This document shows positions 9,869 to 16,783 of a DNA stretch of 64,000 nucleotides, in pieces. The notes below the pieces were generated by a model. The model searched no databases and had not been told where the DNA came from. It was given only the letters and a program-made list of their open reading frames with translations. The translations under genes and the position numbers were made by a program. How positions within the stretch are numbered: position 1 is the stretch's first letter; each line of letters begins with the position of its first letter. The stretch is from Oscillatoriales cyanobacterium (lineage in GTDB: Bacteria > Cyanobacteriota > Cyanobacteriia > Cyanobacteriales > Microcoleaceae), in NCBI GenBank assembly GCA_004293365.1, contig RDYN01000061.1:24292-88291 (forward strand), in the 5' to 3' direction.

Positions 9869-10108
9869 AAAAAGATTGAATATGATTGTGGGGCGGGCTG
9901 CGGCGAGGCTCAGAACAGGTAGCAGCTAATTATCAAAAATTTGGTGGACGCAGATTGACTAATATTATTTGATAATGTAAAGTAAAATGTTAAGGGTCGC
10001 AAGATTTAAAAACTATGTGCGGCAAGGGGTCTCCTGTGAACTCGATCGAGTTTAACGGGAGAGAACGTAAAAAAAATTCCAATCATTAAAACTATATAGG
10101 CTACTCTA

Positions 10109-10672
10109 ATGAGACAACCTTTATTTGGCAAGCTCGCCGCGGCAGCGATCGTTATAGGTACATCGGGTGTTTTTTCGCAGCCGAGCCAAGCTCAAACCAG
10201 AAATCAATTTTTCTGCGGGATTAGCGAAGGCAAACCAGCAACCATCGTCCGCACGGCCGCTAAAGGCCCCGTACCGCTGATAGTTTGGAACAATGAAGCT
10301 TTTTCCGGTTCGGGTTGGACTCCCAAACGGCGCTGCGAAGACGTATCGGCTAGATTTCAACGGTTTAACGATAACGGTCAACTCCGATTCATGAGAGCGG
10401 GGACTTTCAATGGTCAACAAGTATTGTGCGTCGATAGAGTCAGAGGTAGCGGGAACTGTTCGAGTGCTGAAGCAATAGTGCTGACAGTACCCCGGCCCAA
10501 CAATGCCAACCAGATTCTCGAAGAAATGCTCAACACCCGCAACCGCGCCTCCAAGCAGCCGCTTTACCTGAGTGGGGAAAAGCAACTGGTAACATACGAA
10601 AATGGCTTTGCTAACGTCAATCTCAATCAATGGTTTGAAAACGAACTACCAGACAACGAGCGTTTGTGGTAA
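10109..10672 (+). CDS. COP23 domain protein, exported
   Basis: A 187-residue protein with a signal peptide (residues 1-28, cleaved after SQAQ). The mature part matches the COP23 (circadian oscillating protein of 23 kDa) family seen in cyanobacteria: a Cys early in FFCGISEGKPATIVRT, then PLIVWNNEAFSGSGWTPKRRCEDVSARFQRF split over residues about 55-80, and a central VLCVDRVRGSGNC. The conserved cysteines could form disulfides. It is 31 bp upstream of a secreted trypsin-like protease and on the same strand, so the two are probably co-transcribed. The biochemical role of the family is not known to me. Confidence 0.85.
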   Translation: MRQPLFGKLAAAAIVIGTSGVFSQPSQAQTRNQFFCGISEGKPATIVRTAAKGPVPLIVWNNEAFSGSGWTPKRRCEDVSARFQRFNDNGQLRFMRAGTFNGQQVLCVDRVRGSGNCSSAEAIVLTVPRPNNANQILEEMLNTRNRASKQPLYLSGEKQLVTYENGFANVNLNQWFENELPDNERLW

Positions 10673-10703
10673 AAGTAGCAAAGAAACTGCGAGCTAAACA
10701 AAC

Positions 10704-11489
10704 ATGGATTGGCGTTCACTAATCTTGGCAACTTGTATCAGTGGCATCTCAATGATTTTGCCTGCACAACTTCCGCGTGCCAAAAATTTCTTAAAACAGA
10801 TGCCAGTCGAAATGTCGCAACAGCAATTGCAGCAACAAGCTGAGTCTATCGCTGTTAGGGTGCGATCGTCTGGACAAGTTGCCGGAACGGGAATCGCCAT
10901 TCGCAAGCAGGGTTCGCAGTACACCGTACTGACAAACGAACACGTCCTCAAAGCCGGCAAGGCTCCCTACCAAATCCAAACCCCAGATAATAAAATTTAC
11001 CCTGCAATCTTCGTCAAAGACGCTAATTTTAAAGGCAATGATTTGGCGTTGTTGCGCTTTACTAGCAGTGTTGAATATACCACTGCTAAGCCGGGTGCCG
11101 TACCAAAAGTTGAGGATGCAGTATTTGCAGGTGGGTTTCCTTTGACAGAAGAAGGTCAAAAAGACCGAGGATTTGTCTTCAAAACTGGCAAAGTTTGGCG
11201 AGTGTTAGATAAAGCTTTGGAAGGTGGCTATCAAATTGGTTACACCAATGAGATTGAAAAAGGGATGAGCGGCGGGCCGCTGCTGAATGTTCGCGGCGAG
11301 GTGGTGGGGGTTAACGGCGTCCACGCTTACCCGCTGTGGGGAGACCCATACCAGTATAAAGATGGCACTGAACCGAATGCAGCGCTGCGAGAGCAGATGA
11401 GTAAGTACAGTTGGGGAATTCCGATCGACACTTTTAAGCAGCTAGCACCTTCAGGGCTGGAAATGACAACCAATTCTGTGAAAAAATAG
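10704..11489 (+). CDS. Exported trypsin-like serine protease
   Basis: A 261-residue protease of the S1C/HtrA-like fold without a PDZ domain. The N-terminus has a hydrophobic export signal (residues 5-22). The catalytic triad can be seen: His80 in LTNEHVL, Asp113 in GNDLALLRF, and Ser189 in GMSGGPLL. It probably acts in the periplasm. The gene lies just after a COP23 gene and before an IsrB element; beyond that element is a second protease of the same fold. The gene order suggests the two proteases were neighbours before the element inserted. The substrate is unknown. Confidence 0.88.
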   Translation: MDWRSLILATCISGISMILPAQLPRAKNFLKQMPVEMSQQQLQQQAESIAVRVRSSGQVAGTGIAIRKQGSQYTVLTNEHVLKAGKAPYQIQTPDNKIYPAIFVKDANFKGNDLALLRFTSSVEYTTAKPGAVPKVEDAVFAGGFPLTEEGQKDRGFVFKTGKVWRVLDKALEGGYQIGYTNEIEKGMSGGPLLNVRGEVVGVNGVHAYPLWGDPYQYKDGTEPNAALREQMSKYSWGIPIDTFKQLAPSGLEMTTNSVKK

Positions 11490-11589
11490 GCGCGATTGAG
11501 TGTGCGATATTTCGTGCTTTGGCTTGGTGGCGATTTGAGCGATCGACAATATATACAAACCCGCCCTACTATTCCTTAAACTAAACTAA

Positions 11590-11821
11590 ATAATTGGACA
11601 GTCACTAACCCCAGCTATCAAGGCGTGGGGCTTGAAAGAGGAAGACTCACCACCTTCTTGATTCAAGACTAAAACAGTGTCTAGCCTACGTCCTTAAAAG
11701 ACAGACTGAACTGCCTGGGAGTGGTATCCTGCAAGACGTTAAGAATGCCTCTCTAGTTTTTAACCGCTCTGGCAGTCAGTGGCGAAGGGAAATATACACC
11801 TAGAAATAGGACTTACCGTAA
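11590..11821 (+). ncRNA. Probable omega RNA (HEARO RNA) of the IsrB element
   Basis: The 230 bp directly before the IsrB start contain no gene but much potential structure. A hairpin of the form CCCCA..TGGGG lies at about 11610-11631, and ACTGCC (11710-11715) can pair with GGCAGT (11771-11776). IscB and IsrB genes carry their guide RNA scaffold just upstream of the reading frame; this RNA was first described as HEARO. The scaffold runs almost to the ATG at 11822, and its guide should be read from sequence at the left end near 11570-11595. The left boundary is approximate. A covariance search would settle it. Confidence 0.65.
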
Positions 11822-12877
11822 ATGTTTGTACCCGTTGTCAACAGTGAAAATAGACCGTTAATGCCGACTACCAACGCCCGTGCTAAGCGTTGGATCAAAT
11901 CAGGCAAGGCAACACCATTCTGGAAAAAAGGAGTATTTTGCATCCGACTAAATGCAGAACCTTCAAATCACAACTATCAACCCATAGCGGTTGGCATCGA
12001 TCCAGGCAGCAAGCGCGAAGGATTTACCGTTAAATCCAAATCGCATACTTACTTAAATATCCAAACTCATGCAATTGATTGGGTAAAAGACCGTGTAGAG
12101 GTCAGGCGCAATATGCGACGATCTCGTCGATTTCGGAACACGCCGTGCCGCCAAAATAGAGCTAACAGGCTGGTTAACAAAAATCGTATCCCCCCATCCA
12201 CGGCATCAAGATGGCAGTGGAAGTTAAGGATAGCTAACTGGTTGACATTGATGTTTCCGATATCGACATTTGTTGTAGAGGACATCAAGGCACAAAAGAG
12301 GAAAAACGGATCGCCCGTGTGGAATGTATCGTTTAGTCCTTTAGAAGTGGGCAAAAAGTGGTTTTACTGTGAGATTAGAAAGATTGCCCATCTTGAGATT
12401 AGATCGGGAAACGATACTTATGAGCTACGTCAAAGTTTAGGACTCAAAAAATCCAAACAGAAGCTATCGAAGAAGTTTGAGGCTCACTGCATTGATTCTT
12501 GGGTATTAGCTAATTGGTATACAGGGGGACACATTCAACCTGATAATACCAAGCTAATAGAAGTAATCTCTCTTGAGTTTCATCGCAGGCAACTCCATCG
12601 TTTGCAGCATTCTACAGGTCATATCCGCTCTCGGTACGGTGGCACTTTAAGTGCGGGGTTTAAGCGTGGTTCGATCGTTAAACATCCTAAATATGGGTTC
12701 TGTTATGTTGGCGGATGGCAAGAATCTCCTACAAAGAAAGAACCAGACCGAAAAACAATTAGCTTGCACGAGTTAAAAACTGGCAAGCGTCTAACTCAAA
12801 ACGCATTACCCCCAGATTGTAAGTTTTTGGCTTACAACTCGTGGCGCATTGCAAACATTGTAAAGCCGTCCTTCTAG
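11822..12877 (+). CDS. isrB: IsrB-type RNA-guided nuclease (RuvC only, no HNH)
   Basis: A 351-residue protein of the IscB/IsrB family, the group from which Cas9 arose. The N-terminal PLMP domain shows the name-giving motif RPLMPTTNARAK (residues 11-22). Split RuvC motifs follow: RuvC-I with Asp60 in VGIDPGSKREGF, an arginine-rich bridge helix (about 91-113, RRNMRRSRRFRN), RuvC-II with Glu153 in FVVEDIKA, and RuvC-III with His222 and Asp225 in HCIDSWVLA. Only about 70 residues separate RuvC-II and RuvC-III, so no HNH domain fits; that makes it IsrB and not IscB. IsrB proteins studied so far nick the non-target strand under omega RNA guidance. The C-terminal part (about 265-351) resembles the target-motif-binding region. 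All catalytic residues are intact. Its stop codon lies inside the end hairpin of the element. Confidence 0.88.
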   Translation: MFVPVVNSENRPLMPTTNARAKRWIKSGKATPFWKKGVFCIRLNAEPSNHNYQPIAVGIDPGSKREGFTVKSKSHTYLNIQTHAIDWVKDRVEVRRNMRRSRRFRNTPCRQNRANRLVNKNRIPPSTASRWQWKLRIANWLTLMFPISTFVVEDIKAQKRKNGSPVWNVSFSPLEVGKKWFYCEIRKIAHLEIRSGNDTYELRQSLGLKKSKQKLSKKFEAHCIDSWVLANWYTGGHIQPDNTKLIEVISLEFHRRQLHRLQHSTGHIRSRYGGTLSAGFKRGSIVKHPKYGFCYVGGWQESPTKKEPDRKTISLHELKTGKRLTQNALPPDCKFLAYNSWRIANIVKPSF

Positions 12878-12903
12878 GACGGGGTTTCAAACCCATTTTT
12901 CTG

Positions 12904-14601
12904 ATGACAAAATTTTATAGCAGAATTCCAACAACATTGGTAGGGGCGGTGGCGATCGTCGTCTCAGTGCAAATTCTGCCAGCACCAGCACTAGAACGAA
13001 CCGAAATCGGGGAAATTGCTAAAAAATTTACAGTAATGATCGCTGGCGACTGTCAGGGATCGGGCTCGATCATTGAGCGTCAAGGTGAAAATTATACAGT
13101 CCTTACTGCCAATCACGTCGTAGCAACTACTGGTGAATGCTTTATTCAAACTGGCGACGGTATGCGTTACAAAATCTACGAAGCCATAAACGTGCCGGGA
13201 ACAGATTTAGCAGTGTTGCAGTTCCAAAGCAAAAATAACTATGGAGTCGCTCAAACTGCGACCTCTGCAAATTTGCAGCCTGGGTCAACAGTTTATGTAG
13301 CAGGTTATCCCAGTCCCGGACAATTTGATACCAAACGCGGCTACCGCTTTTATCCTGTCAACGTCAACGGTAGAGCACCCGGTTCTCGTGAAGGTTACGA
13401 ACTATCCTACGACGGCGCATCTCTCCCCGGTATGAGTGGCGGCCCGGTTCTCGACAGCAACGGCCGTGTGGTAGCAACTCACGGTAAAGCTGACGTGCGG
13501 CTTCAACAGGCTGTAGAGAATTACGGCGTTCCTTTTGAGATATTTCTGGCGAGACGGAACCAAATAAGGGGCGACGCCCGATCGACCTCAGCCCAGAATC
13601 CACCCGTCGCAATAGCACCGCCACCTGCTATAACCTCTGCCCCCCCACCAGCACCAGCCCCAGCCCCAGCCCCCGTACCAGCGCCAGCACCAGCGCCAGT
13701 ACCAGCCCCCGCACCAGCACCAGCACCAGCCCCCGCACCAGCACCAGCCCCTGCACCACAGGCCCAAGCACCATCGCCAGAACCGGAACGCATCGCAGCT
13801 AGGGAAGCGCTATCACCTGCGGAGTCGGCAATTAGTGCAATGGTGCGCGGCCAGCAAACCTATGTGGTTCGCAACCGCGATTTTCTCAATTCTGTGCCGT
13901 CGATCGCCAAAACCTTTAGTATTTTATTGCCGCAGGATTACAACTTTGCAATTCGCACCACTACCAGAGGCGCTTTTCACTACGCAATACCGAAATCTGC
14001 GGACATGAAAGCTTATGTCGGAGCAATTTTCTTGGAAGAAAACGCCAGTTTAAAGAATCCGACAACTGTCTCGATTGTCTGCGAAGCCACAACAGCAATC
14101 AATGTTCGCCCTTCCGATCCGAATTACGGCAGAAATAATTTAGCTTGCGGTGTGGGTACGCAGCTCAGAAATGTCAGCAGTTTGCCGCAGCAAAATGTAG
14201 TTACCCAGCCTGCACCTGCGACAAGGCCTGCACCTACTCCCGCAGCCAGAGTAAATCCACCTCAAACTAGAGCCGCAGGGCCGATCGGGTTTTTGAGTTT
14301 AGTTAATGTTTGCAATACTTACGACCTCAGCGGTCAAAGTCCTCACCAAGAGAGAGCTTTGGAGTGGTTGCAGGGCCGGATTCCGGCGCCAACAATGCAG
14401 AAATTTGCTGAAGAGTGGCGCACTCAATTAATAGCAAGAGTCGGTAACAAGCCGATTAATTTGGTCGATGTTTGCAAAGTGTACGATCGGGCCGGCCTTC
14501 ACCCGCACCAAAATCGGGCTTTGGAATGGTTGCAGCAGCAAATTCCCAAGGAAACGCTGACAGATTTCGGCAAAAAGTGGCAAAATCAAGCCGGTTCGTA
14601 G
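12904..14601 (+). CDS. Exported trypsin-like protease with Pro/Ala linker and pilin-like C-terminal domain
   Basis: A 565-residue modular protein. A signal sequence (residues 8-31) leads to a trypsin-like domain with His71 (LTANHVV), Asp101 (GTDLAVLQF) and Ser178 (GMSGGPVL). A Pro/Ala-rich linker fills about residues 239-292. Residues about 302-430 resemble the cyanobacterial type IV pilin-like G/H family (AISAMVRGQQTYVVRNRDFL, then MKAYVGAIF and VSIVCEA) but without a pilin N-terminal helix. Two copies of a helical repeat of about 43 residues end the protein, each with VCxxYDxxG and HQxRALEWLQ (about 462-505 and 518-560). The start at 12904 is preferred; an in-frame ATG at 12841 lies inside isrB. 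No ribosome binding site is visible, because the IsrB element ends here. Confidence 0.82.
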   Translation: MTKFYSRIPTTLVGAVAIVVSVQILPAPALERTEIGEIAKKFTVMIAGDCQGSGSIIERQGENYTVLTANHVVATTGECFIQTGDGMRYKIYEAINVPGTDLAVLQFQSKNNYGVAQTATSANLQPGSTVYVAGYPSPGQFDTKRGYRFYPVNVNGRAPGSREGYELSYDGASLPGMSGGPVLDSNGRVVATHGKADVRLQQAVENYGVPFEIFLARRNQIRGDARSTSAQNPPVAIAPPPAITSAPPPAPAPAPAPVPAPAPAPVPAPAPAPAPAPAPAPAPAPQAQAPSPEPERIAAREALSPAESAISAMVRGQQTYVVRNRDFLNSVPSIAKTFSILLPQDYNFAIRTTTRGAFHYAIPKSADMKAYVGAIFLEENASLKNPTTVSIVCEATTAINVRPSDPNYGRNNLACGVGTQLRNVSSLPQQNVVTQPAPATRPAPTPAARVNPPQTRAAGPIGFLSLVNVCNTYDLSGQSPHQERALEWLQGRIPAPTMQKFAEEWRTQLIARVGNKPINLVDVCKVYDRAGLHPHQNRALEWLQQQIPKETLTDFGKKWQNQAGS

Positions 14602-14826
14602 TAAGGACTGAAGTCCTTTCCAGGTTCGTAGTAAGGACTGAAGTCCTTTCCAGGTTCGTAGTAAGGACTGAAGTCCTTTCCAGGTTCGTAGGTCCTTTCC
14701 AGGTTCGTAGTAAGGACTTCAGTCCTTTCCAGGTTCGTAGTAAGGACTTCAGTCCTTTCCAGGTTCGTAGTAAGGACTTCAGTCCTCTCTCCTCTGATAA
14801 AATAAGGACTAAAGTCCTTACTACAA
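14600..14826. repeat. Tandem array of aggttcgtagtaaggact(g/t) palindromic units
   Basis: About seven 30-bp units, each containing aaggactgaagtcctt or aaggacttcagtcctt, lie between convergent genes. The palindromic core can form a stem in each unit. The unit starting at 14685 lacks its left half. A related core, ggacttcagtcc, builds the arrays at 32605-32893 and 37748-37861. Confidence 0.88.
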
Positions 14827-14835
14827 ACAATAGAA

Positions 14836-16323
14836 TTAGTTTATCTCAAAGGAATTCATCATATTTTCAGCGGTTTTCAAATATTCCGAATACTCTGATT
14901 TCTCCGCAGTGTAAGTAATCACGTAAGCTTTGTTATTCATCAAAGTCCAAGTTTGCATTTTTTTTGTATTGGTTTGTCCGTCTTTATCATCAAAAACAAC
15001 TGTATAACCTCGATGATTGGCAATAGTTTTAGGAGTTTCTTCTAAAATTTTAACATCAGTAAAATTTGTTTTAATTTGCTTGAGAGACGATTGATTGTAT
15101 TCATCGAGAGACATCGGTTTTGGCAAATCTTCTATGCTGACAGTAATTTGTTCTTGATAAGCATCAGCGGTGTTCTTTTTGGGGGCTATGAATACAACCA
15201 CATCGTTAATTACTGGATTTTGTAACTCTTGTTTTTCCCACTTTTCAGGGTATTTGATTTTAAACTGATGGGCCGAACTTTGATAACTTAATAAATTTTC
15301 AACTTGAGTTTTAGAGAAATGTTGGATTGCGAAGGCGGAAATGGCGATCGCCCCAGCAACTCCGAGTCCCATTAAAGCCGGCTTCCATCCCAAAGCAAAT
15401 CTAGGAGTTCTGCGATCGGGAGATGGCGATGGCGGGCGATCGCTCAGTTTACCAAGTCGCTGCAAAAGAACTTGAGTATCCTTCGGCCTGTCTTTCGGAA
15501 AATAAGCCATCAAATCATCAATCAAATCTGCTAGTGGCTTCGATGTTTGAGTCGCCACATTCCGCCAAATCAATTTACCCGATCGCGGATCTTCCTGCAA
15601 ATTTCTCGGTTCTTGAGCCGTCAGCAAATACACAAAAGTCCGGCCCAACGCAAAAAAATCAGAACGCGGCTCAGCCTTGCCCTTTTTTTGTTCTTCGGGA
15701 GTGTAACCCATGGAAGAAATGCGAGTTACTTCTCCAGTTGCTCTCTGAATAGTTTCTGTAACTTCCCGCACCGCCCCAAAATCAATTAATACTAATTTCC
15801 CATTCGACCGGCACATGACATTTTGCGGCTTAATATCCCGGTGAAAGTAATTTTGATTGTGAACGAGATTCAAGATTTCCGTCAGTTGTGTCAACCAGTC
15901 AATAGCCTGTTCCGAGGAAATAGGTTGATAGTTATGAGCTTCCAGCCACTGCTGCAAATTTTTACCTTCAATTTTCTCCATTACCAGACAGTGCAAAGGT
16001 TTATCAGTACCCTTAACCCTGAAAGTAAAATAGCCCTCAGATTCAACTGTGGGGAGTCCCGGATGCTTCAGCCGCTGCAAAACGTTAGCTTCTCTCTGAA
16101 AAAGTTCCACGCCCAGAGTATCGTTGTTCATCAGAACTTTCAAAACTTTCTGAGTACCGTCTCTGTCTCTGACTGCAAAAGTTTTACCAAATCCTCCTTG
16201 TCCCAAAACAGTAATTACCCGATAGCGTGCGTTGATTAGCAACTCAGATCCGCAAGATTGGCAAAAATTGATAGTTTGAGGATTTTCAGGATGCCGGCAG
16301 TTGGGATTAATGCAGTAGCTCAT
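14836..16323 (-). CDS. Membrane Ser/Thr protein kinase with N-terminal zinc ribbon and PsbP-like tail
   Basis: A 495-residue kinase. A zinc ribbon with Cys4, Cys9, Cys21 and Cys24 opens the protein. The kinase domain follows, with the glycine loop GQGGFGKT (41-48), Lys62, HRDIKPQN (161-168) and DFG (181-183); it should be active. A membrane helix lies near 311-332 (ALMGLGVAGAIAISAFAI). The extracytoplasmic part (about 340-495) looks like a PsbP/DcrB-type domain, beginning HQFKIKYPEKWEKQ. The layout suggests a sensor with an outside ligand domain and a cytoplasmic kinase. It is divergent from the FHA-ABC transporter gene, whose FHA domains are expected to bind phosphothreonine; that makes the two a plausible pair. 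Confidence 0.88.
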   Translation of the reverse strand: MSYCINPNCRHPENPQTINFCQSCGSELLINARYRVITVLGQGGFGKTFAVRDRDGTQKVLKVLMNNDTLGVELFQREANVLQRLKHPGLPTVESEGYFTFRVKGTDKPLHCLVMEKIEGKNLQQWLEAHNYQPISSEQAIDWLTQLTEILNLVHNQNYFHRDIKPQNVMCRSNGKLVLIDFGAVREVTETIQRATGEVTRISSMGYTPEEQKKGKAEPRSDFFALGRTFVYLLTAQEPRNLQEDPRSGKLIWRNVATQTSKPLADLIDDLMAYFPKDRPKDTQVLLQRLGKLSDRPPSPSPDRRTPRFALGWKPALMGLGVAGAIAISAFAIQHFSKTQVENLLSYQSSAHQFKIKYPEKWEKQELQNPVINDVVVFIAPKKNTADAYQEQITVSIEDLPKPMSLDEYNQSSLKQIKTNFTDVKILEETPKTIANHRGYTVVFDDKDGQTNTKKMQTWTLMNNKAYVITYTAEKSEYSEYLKTAENMMNSFEIN

Positions 16324-16477
16324 GGTAGGGAGAAATTAGTTTGGTAAAAATAGTATCTAGTGCCACAGCAGCTTGATGATAGCTATCTGAATTAGCAAAT
16401 AGCTTGGGATTAGTGGGGTGCTTGTCAGCATTGATTATTAAACATGGTATAACATTACTCATGTTTTGAATACTGAG

Positions 16478-16545
16478 TAAGAGAATCTCATTTTTGTAAA
16501 AAGCATTTTTTTTGTTGGAGTGCGAGCTGGGACGCTCGGGAGTCT
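16478..16545. repeat. Partial copy of the gggagcatctca MITE
   Basis: The sequence aatctcatttttgtaaaaagc, then a T-run and gtgcgagct, matches one arm of the MITE copy at 25871-25959 read on the opposite strand. The opposite terminal repeat is missing. It directly abuts the complete copy at 16555-16671. Confidence 0.55.
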
Positions 16546-16554
16546 TATATCACC

Positions 16555-16671
16555 GGGAGCATCTGAGTTTTGTAAAAAGCATTTTTTTATTGTAGTGCTG
16601 TCCCCGCTCGCGTATTGTACAATACGCGAGCGGGGACAGCACTACTGTAAATGCAAAACTGAGATGCTCCC
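16555..16671. mobile_element. Palindromic MITE with 9-bp target duplication
   Basis: A 117-bp element with terminal inverted repeats gggagcatctgag / ctgagatgctccc, flanked on both sides by tatatcacc (16546-16554 and 16672-16680), a 9-bp target duplication. The centre (16592-16645) is a perfect 54-bp palindrome. A second copy is at 25871-25959, in the opposite orientation and with a different centre. The spacer of about 460 bp between the kinase and transporter genes (16324-16783) otherwise holds only the partial copy next to it. Confidence 0.8.
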
Positions 16672-16783
16672 TATATCACCTGTGCGATGGCGGACGATCG
16701 CACTAAAAAAGCTGGCACGCTGGATGCTGGATAATAAATTCTCGCACAATCTAAAATTCTTCAATTCTTCAATCTAAAATCCT

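Larger units (their letters stand above)
11585..12903 (+). mobile_element. IsrB (IS200/IS605-like) element
   Basis: The unit comprises a structured RNA, isrB and a right-end structure. The right end carries two adjacent hairpins, CCGTCCT-tct-AGGACGG (12866-12882) and GGGTTTcAAACCC (12882-12894), as expected of elements moved by a TnpA transposase of the IS200/IS605 type. No tnpA is present, so movement would depend on a transposase elsewhere. The right end runs into ATGA at 12904, which is also the start codon of the next protease. The left boundary is not precise. There are no target duplications, consistent with this class. Confidence 0.65.

Noticed and set aside
11822-12877. TnpB or IscB assignment for the RuvC protein
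   Set aside because: The PLMP domain excludes TnpB and the short RuvC-II to RuvC-III distance leaves no room for the HNH domain of IscB.
13521-13793. Gly/Ala-rich open frame on the minus strand
   Set aside because: It is the complement of the Pro/Ala linker of the protease gene.
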